A program made the translations under genes and the position numbers. A DNA stretch of 64,000 bases from Actinomycetospora lutea (GTDB taxonomy: Bacteria; Actinomycetota; Actinomycetes; Mycobacteriales; Pseudonocardiaceae): the NCBI RefSeq assembly GCF_028737205.1, contig NZ_JAQZAL010000006.1, positions 124,001 through 188,000 on the forward strand. Direction: 5' to 3'. The stretch's first letter is position 1, and every line of letters begins with the position of its first letter. Shown in pieces: positions 44,621-52,401 of this stretch. Below the pieces are notes generated by a model, which saw only the letters and a list, made by a program, of their open reading frames with translations, had not been told where the DNA came from and did no database searches.

Positions 44621-46290
44621 TGTGTGTCTCCGTCGGGCGGCAGGCCCAGGACGTCCGCGCCGTGGGTGGCGCGCCCGTCCCGGAGGGTGGCGACGACCTC
44701 GATGTCGCCGATGCGGTCGGGATCGGTGCGGGTGGGGTCGTCGCCGAGGACGACGAGGTCGGCGGCGAAGCCGGGGGCCAGGCGCCCGCGGGCGTCCTCG
44801 TCGCCGGCCACCCACGCGGCGTCGACGGTGGAGGCGCGCAGGGCGGTCGCGGCGTCGACGGCCTCGTCGGCGCCGAGCGTGCACCCGGCCGCCGTGCGCC
44901 GCTGCACCATCGACCGCATCCCGCGCAGGGGGTGGCCGTCGGCGACGCACGGCCGGTCCGAGCTGGCGGGCACGCGCAGCCCGGCCCGCAGGAACGACGC
45001 GTGGCGGTAGAGCCGGTCGACGCGCTCGTCGCCGACGGCGGCGGCCATCGAGTCCCCGATCTCGAACAGGAACCGGGCCTGGGGGACGGGGGTGACGCCC
45101 AGGGCGGCCATCCGCGCCAGCGCGGCGTCGTCGACGACCCCGGCGTGCTCGAGGCGGTGCCGCGGCGGGCGGACACCGGGCCAGGGCCGGCGGGCCGTCT
45201 CCTCGAACGCGTCGAGCGCGGCGTCGACCGCGCGGTCGCCGATGGCGTGCGCGGCGACCGACCACCCGCCGGCGACGGCCCCGACGAGGGCGTGCCGCAG
45301 GGCGTCGGGATCGTCGCCGAGGTAGCCGGCGTGGTCCCGGTCGGCGTAGGGCTCGCGCATCGCGGCGGTCCGCGAGCTCAGGGCGCCGTCGAAGAAGATC
45401 TTCATGGGGCCGACGCGGAGGTGCCGGTCGCCGAGCCCCGGGCGCAGGCCCAGATCGAGGCCGCGTCCCGGCCCGCCGGCGGTGTCGTGCAGGACGGAGG
45501 TCTCGGGCATGAGGTCGACGCGCACCGCGAGGTCCCCGCGCTCGCGGGCGAGCTGGTAGGCGGCGAGCTCGCGCGGGGAGCGCCCGATCCAGCCGCCGCC
45601 GATGCCGGCCTCGGTGACGTGCGTGATGCCCTGCCGGGCGAACACCGCGGTGGCCGCGGCGATCGCGTCGGCCAGGTCCTCGACGGAGTACGGCCGCAGC
45701 AGGTCGCCCGCCAGGGCCTGGGCGGCCTCGAGGAGGACGCCGGTCGGGTCGCCGGCCTCGTCGCGCACCACGACGCCCCCCGCGGGGACGACCGCCTCCC
45801 CGTCCAGCACCCCGGCCCGCCGCAGCACCTCGCTGGACACCGCGCAGACGTGCGCGGACCGGTGCTTGAGCCACACCGGGCGCCCGCCGCCGGCGCGGTC
45901 GAGCGCCCGCCGGTCCGGGGAGCCGCCCAGCGCGACGTCGTCGTAGCCGCTGCCGACGACGAACGCGTCGGCCGCCAGCTCGGCGGCCCGCGCCGCGACG
46001 GCGTCGTACACGGCGTCGAGGTCGCGCAGCCCGCCCAGCGGGATCTCGGCGAGCGACTGCCCGAACCAGGCGGTGTGCTGGTGGGCGTCGTCGAACCCGG
46101 GCACCACGGTGGCCCCGCCGGCGTCGACGACGCGGCGGGCGCGGACCCCGGCCGGCAGCTCGTCGTCGTCCAGCACGGCCAGGACGTGGCCGTGGTGCAC
46201 GGCCACGGCACGGCCCCGTGGGCGCGCGTCGTCGAGGGTCAGGACGTCGGCGTCGCGCAGCAGCAGGTCGATCTCCACGATGGTCCTCAC
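44617..46290 (-). CDS. YtcJ-like amidohydrolase family protein
   Basis: A 557-residue metal-dependent hydrolase of the amidohydrolase superfamily. VVPGFDDAHQHTAWFGQSL has the HxH-type metal motif, GPMKIFFDGALSSRTAAM the middle lysine/aspartate region, AAHAIGDRAVDAALDAFE a metal His, and VASSDRPC-like sequence (RVPASSDRPCVADGHPLRG) the final Asp. The group hydrolyses C-N bonds in formamides, hydantoin-like or amide substrates. GTG 46290 overlaps the ureC stop by 4 bases. Probable partner enzyme of the divergent urease. Confidence 0.88.
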   Translation of the reverse strand: MRTIVEIDLLLRDADVLTLDDARPRGRAVAVHHGHVLAVLDDDELPAGVRARRVVDAGGATVVPGFDDAHQHTAWFGQSLAEIPLGGLRDLDAVYDAVAARAAELAADAFVVGSGYDDVALGGSPDRRALDRAGGGRPVWLKHRSAHVCAVSSEVLRRAGVLDGEAVVPAGGVVVRDEAGDPTGVLLEAAQALAGDLLRPYSVEDLADAIAAATAVFARQGITHVTEAGIGGGWIGRSPRELAAYQLARERGDLAVRVDLMPETSVLHDTAGGPGRGLDLGLRPGLGDRHLRVGPMKIFFDGALSSRTAAMREPYADRDHAGYLGDDPDALRHALVGAVAGGWSVAAHAIGDRAVDAALDAFEETARRPWPGVRPPRHRLEHAGVVDDAALARMAALGVTPVPQARFLFEIGDSMAAAVGDERVDRLYRHASFLRAGLRVPASSDRPCVADGHPLRGMRSMVQRRTAAGCTLGADEAVDAATALRASTVDAAWVAGDEDARGRLAPGFAADLVVLGDDPTRTDPDRIGDIEVVATLRDGRATHGADVLGLPPDGDTQ

Positions 46291-47975
46291 CCCAGGTGGT
46301 GCAGGCGGGTCAGGGGCAGGTCGGCAGCGTGGTGCAGCGGCACCTCGCGGCCGTCGATCCGCACCGGTGCCGGCTCGCCGGGGATCTCGACGTGCGGCGT
46401 CGCGGTGTTGAACAGCATGTCGGCCGACCCGAGGCCCCGGCTCCCGGCCACGGGCGTGTAGCGCGGCCCGGAGGGCAGGGCGGCGCGGGCCGCGGGGTCG
46501 TCCAGGCACGCCGCGGCGACGAACTGGTGCGCGAGACGGGCCGGCGCGCCGCCGCGCGCCCCGTGGAAGCCGCGCATCCGGCGGGGCTGCGTGAGCCGGG
46601 TCGACCCCGATCCCGACCCGGCCGCCCCCCAGGCGACGAACCCCGACTTGATCACCAGCTCGGGGGTCGCGCCGAACCACGCCGGCGACCACAGCACGAT
46701 GTCGGCGATCCGCCCGGCCCGCAGCGAGCCCACGTGGCCGGCGAGACCGTGCGCGACCGCCGGGTTGTGCGTGAGCTTGGCCAGGTAGCGCAGCACCCGG
46801 GCGTTGTTCGCGACGTCGGGGCCGGTCTCGCCGGCGAGGTGGGCCTGCACGTGGGCGAGCTGCCAGGTGCGGCGCACGGTCTCGCCGATGCGGCCCATGC
46901 CCAGCGCGTCGGAGTTGACGATCGCGATGGCGCCGTCGTCGTGCAGCCGGTTCTCCGCGGCGATGGCGTGCTCGCGGATGCGGCTCGCGGCGATGCTGCG
47001 GTCGCTGGGCAGGTCGGGGTGCCCGCGGTGCACGGTCATCGTCATCGGTCCCAGCTCGCGCACCGTCGCCGCGGTCAGCGGGAGCGTGGGCGTCGTGGAG
47101 GACGTCAGCACGGAGTCGAGCCCGACGATGCGCAGCAGGTCGGGGTGCCCGCCGCCGCCCTCGACGTGGTAGGCGTGCACCGTGCGTCCGCCGATCGCGT
47201 CGAGCGTGTCGTCGAGGTAGCCCGACTCGTTCAGGGTGTCGGTGTGCAGGGCGACGGGCAGGTCGGCCCGGTCGGCGACGCCGAGGCAGGTGTCGACGGC
47301 GTCCGGGCCGGCGCCCCAGTCCTCGTGGACCTTGAACCCGCCGGCCCCGGCGAGCACCGCCCGCTCGAGCAGCTCCGCCGAGCCGGACGAGCCGCGGGCG
47401 AGGAACGCGGCGTTCACCGGCGCGCCGGTCCAGGAGGCCATCAGCGTGTGCAGGTTGGGCGCCGGGTTGGCGCCGACGTCCCAGACACCGCCGATGCCCA
47501 TGCCGACCAGCGTCGTCACCCCGGTGGACAGGGCCACCGGCGCCAGGTCGGCGTTCGAGAGGTGCACGTGGGAGTCCACGGCGCCGGGCGTCGCGAGGAG
47601 GCCCTCGCCCGGCACCATCGCCGTGTGGGCGTCGACGACGAGCTCGACGCCGTCCTGCACGTCGGGGTTCCCGGCACGGCCCACGCCCACGATCCGCCCG
47701 TCCTTGACCCCGATCGACGTCTTCCGGATGCCGAGCACGGGGTCGAGCAGCAGGACCCCGAGCACGACGAGGTCGAGGGCGCTGTCCCGGGGTGCGCGGT
47801 CGGCGACGAGCGCGCCCTGGCGGGCGGTCTTGCCGCAGCCGCCGAGCATCTCCTCGCCCGGTTCGGTGTCGTCGGCGGTGACCTCGACCCAGAGGTCGGT
47901 GTCGCCGAGGCGCACGCGGTCGCCGGTGGTGGGGCCGTAGAGGCGGGTGTACTCGGCGCGGTCCATGGCGGTCAT
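46287..47975 (-). CDS. ureC: Divergent urease alpha subunit (UreC-like)
   Basis: A 562-residue nickel urease alpha homologue. MDRAEYTRLYGPTTGDRVRL is the standard opening; metal ligands are present: DSHVHL, the carbamylated Lys and a His in GFKVHEDWG, VALHTDTLNESGY, HAYHVEGGGGHPD and the Asp in NSDALGMGR, plus the SRIR arginine. The mobile flap differs: the usual CHHL is replaced by VHRGH, losing the Cys. The strand after the first HxH also differs from ordinary ureases. The ATG at 47975 overlaps the ureAB stop. No ureDEFG accessory genes are in the window. True urea hydrolysis or a related amide activity cannot be distinguished. Confidence 0.9.
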   Translation of the reverse strand: MTAMDRAEYTRLYGPTTGDRVRLGDTDLWVEVTADDTEPGEEMLGGCGKTARQGALVADRAPRDSALDLVVLGVLLLDPVLGIRKTSIGVKDGRIVGVGRAGNPDVQDGVELVVDAHTAMVPGEGLLATPGAVDSHVHLSNADLAPVALSTGVTTLVGMGIGGVWDVGANPAPNLHTLMASWTGAPVNAAFLARGSSGSAELLERAVLAGAGGFKVHEDWGAGPDAVDTCLGVADRADLPVALHTDTLNESGYLDDTLDAIGGRTVHAYHVEGGGGHPDLLRIVGLDSVLTSSTTPTLPLTAATVRELGPMTMTVHRGHPDLPSDRSIAASRIREHAIAAENRLHDDGAIAIVNSDALGMGRIGETVRRTWQLAHVQAHLAGETGPDVANNARVLRYLAKLTHNPAVAHGLAGHVGSLRAGRIADIVLWSPAWFGATPELVIKSGFVAWGAAGSGSGSTRLTQPRRMRGFHGARGGAPARLAHQFVAAACLDDPAARAALPSGPRYTPVAGSRGLGSADMLFNTATPHVEIPGEPAPVRIDGREVPLHHAADLPLTRLHHLG

Positions 47976-48562
47976 CGCGAGGCACCTCCGAGTCGGACCG
48001 CGCTCGCCGCCCGCGTCGCCCCGACCTCGACGCGCACGGCGGTGCCCGCGGCGAGGTCGAGGCGCAGGTGCGCGGGGTCGGTGCCGTCGGCGACGTCCAC
48101 CCGCAGCCGGCGGTTGAGCCGGTCGAGCGGGACGTGCGAGCTCACCCAGACCGCCTGGTCGCCGTCGTTGCACAGCACGACGTCGTGGCGGTCGCGGCCC
48201 GGCGCGAGCTCGATCGTCCCGGTCGCGGGGCGCACGGCACCGGGAGCGTCGGCCTCCGGCGGGCCGAACGGGCGGTCGACGTGCACGAGCGTCGTGCCGT
48301 GCGGGAAGAGCGCCTCGACCTGCAGCGACGGCACGGCGGCGGTGACGCCGTCGACGAGCTGGTCGGGGGTGACGACCTCGCGGGCGCGGCGCACCACGTC
48401 GTCGAGGTCGTGGCCGTCCCAGGCCAGCTCGCAGATCTCGTCGCAGACCAGCGCCACCGCCTCGGCGGCCCCCAGCACGGCATGGCGCGCCAGACGCCGG
48501 CGCGCGAGCTCGGCCGCGCTGTGCAGCAGCACTCTCTCCTGCTCGCGCGGGGTGAGGTGCAC
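47972..48562 (-). CDS. Fused urease gamma-beta subunit (UreA-UreB), divergent
   Basis: A 196-residue protein. The N-terminal about 100 residues are UreA-like (MHLTPREQERVLLHSAAELA, AEAVALVCDEICELAWDG); the rest is UreB-like (TIELAPGRDRHDVVLCNDGD, WVSSHVPLDRLNRRLRVDV, LDLAAGTAVRVEVG). The UreB His-rich HYHFFEVN motif is absent. Gene fusion resembles Helicobacter UreA, but this protein is shorter. It is the first gene of the operon, starting with GTG, 100 bases from the divergent PucR gene. Confidence 0.86.
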   Translation of the reverse strand: MHLTPREQERVLLHSAAELARRRLARHAVLGAAEAVALVCDEICELAWDGHDLDDVVRRAREVVTPDQLVDGVTAAVPSLQVEALFPHGTTLVHVDRPFGPPEADAPGAVRPATGTIELAPGRDRHDVVLCNDGDQAVWVSSHVPLDRLNRRLRVDVADGTDPAHLRLDLAAGTAVRVEVGATRAASAVRLGGASR

Positions 48563-48662
48563 GGTGTCCTCCCGGTGCAGCGGTCGGCTGACCAGCGTGC
48601 CCGGGCGGACGTGGTCGACGGAAGGCGTGTTCGCCGCGTCCTGCCGGCTCTAGCTTGGGCAC

Positions 48663-49808
48663 GTGCACAATTGGGAGGACCTCGTGGCGCGGGTCGGCGA
48701 CGACACCGACGCGCTGCGGACGGCGTTCCTGCGCCGGCTGCGCGACGTCCCCGCGTACGCCCGCGGCCTGGTGCCCGCCGCGCGCCTCGAGGCCGACGCC
48801 GACGAGACGTTCGCCTACCTGCTCGGGCGCCTCGCCGGGCGTGCGGTGCCCGACCGGCTGGTCGCGGTGGGGCCGGCGATCGGCCGCGACCGGGCCCGGC
48901 GCGGCGTGCCGCTCGACGATCTGCTCACCGCGGTCCGCCAGGACTTCCGGGTGCTGTGGGAGGCGTTCCGGGCCCGCGCCGACCCGGACGAGGCCGCGCT
49001 GCTCGTGGACCACGTGCAGACCGTGTGGTCGGTGGTCGAGGAGTACTCCACGCGCATCCGGGTCGCCTACCAGGAGGAGCAGGCGATCCTGGCCCGGGAG
49101 CGCCAGGGCGAGCGGACCGCGCTCGTCGCCGCCCTGCTCGCGGCCGACGACCCCGCGCCCGAGGACGTGACCCGGGTGGCGATCGCGCTGCAGGTGGCGG
49201 AGGACGCCGACGTCCTGGTCGTCGCGGCGGCGGGCGAGGACGGCGCGGCGCTGCGGCGGGCGGCCGACCGGTTCGCCGGCGACGGCCGGCCCGTCCACGT
49301 GCAGCCCACCGGCCGGCACAGCGTGCTGCTCGCGCGGTGGGACGGGCCGGAGGGCGCGCCGGTGCGCGCGGCGCTCGAGGGGGTGCGCTGCGGGGTGGGC
49401 CCGACGGCGCACGGGCTCGCCGACGTCCCGCGCAGCGCGCGGCTGGCCGCGGAGCTCGCCGACGTCACCGCGGGCGGCCCCGTCGTACCGCGGACCCTCG
49501 CCTCGGTCTGGCTCCCGCTCGCGGCCGCGCGCCTCGGGGACGTCCGCGCGGACCTGGTGACCGCCGAGCTCGGCGGCCTCGCGGACGTGACGCCCGCGGA
49601 GCGGGAGCGCCTGGTGGCGACGGTGCGGCGGTTCGCCGTGGACGGCTCGGTGCGGGACACCGCGGCGGCGCTCTACTGCCACCGCAACACGGTGCTCAAC
49701 CGCCTGCGGCGCGTCGCCGAGCTCACCGGACGCGACGTCACCGTGCCGGCCGACGCCGCGGTCCTGCTGCTGGCGCTGGCGAGCGATCGTGGCGGCCCTG
49801 ACGTCTGA
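48663..49808 (+). CDS. PucR/CdaR-type transcriptional regulator
   Basis: A 381-residue regulator with the C-terminal PucR helix-turn-helix at about 325-370: VRDTAAALYCHRNTVLNRLR then VAELTGRD. The N-terminal about 1-150 is a helical RsbRD-like sensor region and the middle a GGDEF-like CdaR fold. PucR proteins often control purine or nitrogen-compound use. It faces the ureAB operon across 100 bases, so it is the probable regulator. Start is GTG. Confidence 0.88.
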   Translation: MHNWEDLVARVGDDTDALRTAFLRRLRDVPAYARGLVPAARLEADADETFAYLLGRLAGRAVPDRLVAVGPAIGRDRARRGVPLDDLLTAVRQDFRVLWEAFRARADPDEAALLVDHVQTVWSVVEEYSTRIRVAYQEEQAILARERQGERTALVAALLAADDPAPEDVTRVAIALQVAEDADVLVVAAAGEDGAALRRAADRFAGDGRPVHVQPTGRHSVLLARWDGPEGAPVRAALEGVRCGVGPTAHGLADVPRSARLAAELADVTAGGPVVPRTLASVWLPLAAARLGDVRADLVTAELGGLADVTPAERERLVATVRRFAVDGSVRDTAAALYCHRNTVLNRLRRVAELTGRDVTVPADAAVLLLALASDRGGPDV

Positions 49809-49887
49809 CGCCGGCGTGGCCGCCGGGCTGGAACACCCCGGTCGGCGTGTCGCGCGAGCGAGGATGTGGCGATCCTGGCGTCACATG

Positions 49888-49908
49888 CGAGCGATGCCGC
49901 ATCGCTCG
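49888..49908. terminator. Hairpin between convergent PucR and IclR genes
   Basis: Perfect 9-base arms at 49888-49896 and 49900-49908 with a 3-base loop, 9 bases before the end of the iclR gene and 80 bases after the pucR stop. It could terminate one or both transcripts. Confidence 0.6.
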
Positions 49909-49916
49909 TACCGGGG

Positions 49917-50645
49917 CTACGCCAGGAGCGGGGCCAGTTCGGCGGCGTGGTCGCGCAGGAGGTCGATGAGTTCGGCGTTCGGGGCCGCGACGCGGTCGGC
50001 GGGCCCGGTGAGCGCGAGGCCCGCGACGAGGCGCCCGTCGCCCGGCGCGCGGATGGCCACGGCGAGGCAGCCCAGGGCGGCGTGGAACTCCCCGCACTGG
50101 CGGGCGACGCCCGACTCGCGCACCTCGGCGAGCAGCGTGCGCAGGCGCTCCGGGTCGACGGTGGTGTGCGGGGTCAGGCGGGCCAGGGGGCCGTCGGGGA
50201 GGTCGTGCTCGGCGAGCAGGAGGCGCCCGAGACCGGTCGCGTGCGGGTGGCGGGAGAGCTCGTCGGCGTCGGTCGGGGGGTGGTCGGGGTCCGGGTCGAG
50301 GAACTGCAGGCGGTGGCGGTCGAACGCGACGAGATGCGCGCCCCAGCGCACGCGCTCGCGCAGGCGGCGCATCACCGTGCGCGCGGCGGTGGGCGTGGCG
50401 AGGGGGAGCGGGGCGAGGTTGGCGCTGCGCCGGCCGAGGGCGAAGCCGCCCAGGTCGGGCAGGCGCACGAGGTACTCCTCGGCGACCAGCAGGTTGAGCA
50501 GCCGGTAGGTCGTGGCGGGCGGGATGCGCAGCGCGGTCGAGATCTCCTTGGCGGTGATCCCGACGCCGGCGGCCGCGACCTCCTCGAGGATGAGCAGCGC
50601 GCTGCGCACCGCCTGGGGCTGGCGACCGCTGATCGGCGAGGTCAC
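49917..50645 (-). CDS. IclR-family transcriptional regulator
   Basis: A 242-residue regulator. The winged helix-turn-helix is AVRSALLILEEVAAAGVGIT then ISTALRIPPATTYRLLNLLV (about 12-60); the effector domain follows with HATGLGRLLLAEH and CLAVAIRAPGDGRLVAGLAL. The GTG at 50645 overlaps the APC permease stop by 4 bases. It probably controls its permease and the divergent permease/amine oxidase operon; inverted repeats at 52177-52297 are candidate operators. Confidence 0.9.
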   Translation of the reverse strand: MTSPISGRQPQAVRSALLILEEVAAAGVGITAKEISTALRIPPATTYRLLNLLVAEEYLVRLPDLGGFALGRRSANLAPLPLATPTAARTVMRRLRERVRWGAHLVAFDRHRLQFLDPDPDHPPTDADELSRHPHATGLGRLLLAEHDLPDGPLARLTPHTTVDPERLRTLLAEVRESGVARQCGEFHAALGCLAVAIRAPGDGRLVAGLALTGPADRVAAPNAELIDLLRDHAAELAPLLA

Positions 50646-52120
50646 CGCGGCGGTGCGGACGTCGGGGCGCCGAGGACGTCGGCGGTGGTGGTCTCGTCGT
50701 AGACACCCATGCCGCGCAGGGCGGCGGCGCGGCGGACCCGGAGCACGAGCCACCCGCCGGCCCCGACGGCGACGAGCGCGGCGACGGTGATCAGGAGCCC
50801 GGTGCCGGCGTTCGCCAGCACCACGACCAGGATCGCGACGAGCGCCGCCGACGCGAGCACCGCGGCCACCACGATGCCGCGGGTCAGCTCGCCGATCCGG
50901 GCCAGGAAGCGGGGCGCGGCGACGCACACGAGCAGGTAGGCGGCGAGGAAGCCCAGGGTCGCCACCGACACCAGCGCGCCGAAGACCGTCGCGGGCGGCA
51001 CCCCGGCGAGGGTGCCGACGACCACCACGGCGGCGATGACGGGCACGGCGACCGTGACCGCGACCGCGGGCGTGAGGTGGCGCCGGTGGGTCCGCCCCAG
51101 CACCGCGGGCGCCACGCCCTCGCGGGCCAGCGAGAACAGCACGCGCACCAGCGTGTTCAGCGCCGCCAGCGCGCACGCGCCGAAGGAGGCGACGATCCCG
51201 AGGTCCATGAGCACCGACGCCCAGCTGAGGTCGTCGACCCCGCCCACGCCGGTCGGCGGGCTCGTGGCCCCCTCGGTGGCGCCGGGGGCGGCGAGGACCA
51301 CGAGGGTCGCCACCAGGTAGAGCACCGCGGTGACGCCGGCCGTCGCGAGGATCGCGCGGGGCACCGACGCGAACGGCCGCCGCGCCTCCACGCCCAGCGA
51401 GGCGGCGCTGTCGAACCCGATGAACGCCGCGAGCGCCGGGAGCACGCCGACGGCCACACCGCCGACACCGCCGACACCGCCGACCCCGCCGCCCGCACCG
51501 CCGCCGACCGGTGGGGCCGGCACGGTCGGGGCCGTCGTGAGGGCGAGCGCGACGAGCACCACCAGGATGAGGCCGATCGAGGCCGCCTCGATCACGAGCA
51601 TGACGCGCCCGGCCAGCCGCACCCCGCGGATCGCGCACACCGCGGCGGTGATCGCCAGGGCGACGACGAGCACCACGCCGGTGCCGGCGGCGACCGCGCC
51701 GGTGTCGGCGGCGGGGCCCGAGAGCAGGCGCGCGAGCAGGGCGCCGCCGTACCAGGACGCCCCGGAGAGCGCGACGGCGACGAGCACCCCGTAGCCGACG
51801 ATCATCGCCACCGCGCACGCGTAGGCGCCGCCGGCCCCGAGCCCCTTGGCGGTGAAGCTGTACAGGCCGCCGGCCGCGGCCATCCGCCGCGCGAACGCCG
51901 TGATGCACGCAGCGACCAGCCCGACCACCACCGCGGCGATCGCGAACGACCACGGGGCCCCGCTGCCCGCGACGGCGATGACGAGCAGGGGCGTCGAGGC
52001 CATCGCGCCGGCCGGGGCCGTCGTCGCCACCGACTGCGCGAACACCCCGAGCGGACGCAGCGCGCGACGGTGCAGGCCGGCGACGGGCGAGCGCGAGCGC
52101 AGCCCGGGAATGCGCGCCAT
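50642..52120 (-). CDS. APC-superfamily amino acid/amine permease
   Basis: A 492-residue, roughly 12-span transporter. VFAQSVATTAPAGAMASTPL is the first-span APC motif, GGLYSFTAKGLGAGGAYACA follows in loop 2-3, and AFIGFDSAASLGVEARRPFA is the conserved span-6 region. A Gly-rich loop (GGGAGGGVGGVGGVGGVAVG) near residue 270 is unusual. ATG 52120 is chosen; GTG 52138 is also possible and neither has a clear ribosome site. Co-transcribed with an IclR gene. Substrate probably an amine or amino acid, from context. Confidence 0.86.
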   Translation of the reverse strand: MARIPGLRSRSPVAGLHRRALRPLGVFAQSVATTAPAGAMASTPLLVIAVAGSGAPWSFAIAAVVVGLVAACITAFARRMAAAGGLYSFTAKGLGAGGAYACAVAMIVGYGVLVAVALSGASWYGGALLARLLSGPAADTGAVAAGTGVVLVVALAITAAVCAIRGVRLAGRVMLVIEAASIGLILVVLVALALTTAPTVPAPPVGGGAGGGVGGVGGVGGVAVGVLPALAAFIGFDSAASLGVEARRPFASVPRAILATAGVTAVLYLVATLVVLAAPGATEGATSPPTGVGGVDDLSWASVLMDLGIVASFGACALAALNTLVRVLFSLAREGVAPAVLGRTHRRHLTPAVAVTVAVPVIAAVVVVGTLAGVPPATVFGALVSVATLGFLAAYLLVCVAAPRFLARIGELTRGIVVAAVLASAALVAILVVVLANAGTGLLITVAALVAVGAGGWLVLRVRRAAALRGMGVYDETTTADVLGAPTSAPPR

Positions 52121-52176
52121 GCGTGCCACGACCGACACCGTAGAGCCCGGAGGCCGTCGCGCGAAGGACCGGAGAA

Positions 52177-52297
52177 GGGCCGAACGAGAATCGGGCACGA
52201 GCCATTCTCGTTCGGCCCGCGGAAACGATGCACCGTTCTCCGTTCGGAGAATCCCGCAGGTGGGGGCGCGGCGCACCGAGAATGCGGATCTCATTCT
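52177..52297. promoter_or_regulatory. Three inverted repeats between divergent APC permeases
   Basis: IR1: perfect 15-base arms at 52177-52191 and 52204-52218, ending in AGAAT/ATTCT. IR2: TTCTCCG-TT-CGGAGAA at 52236-52251, perfect. IR3: AGAATG-N7-CATTCT at 52279-52297. Centres are about 45 bases apart. IR1 and IR3 share AGAAT...ATTCT, and IR2 has the same elements in the opposite order, suggesting cooperative binding by one regulator, perhaps the IclR protein. Confidence 0.65.
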
Positions 52298-52401
52298 GCC
52301 TCGCGCAGCTCAACGAGGGGTTGACCCCGCGGGAACGGCTCCGCAAACGTGACCCGCGACATTTCCTCGGTCCCCTCCACCGTTCCTCTCCGGGAGTCGC
52401 C

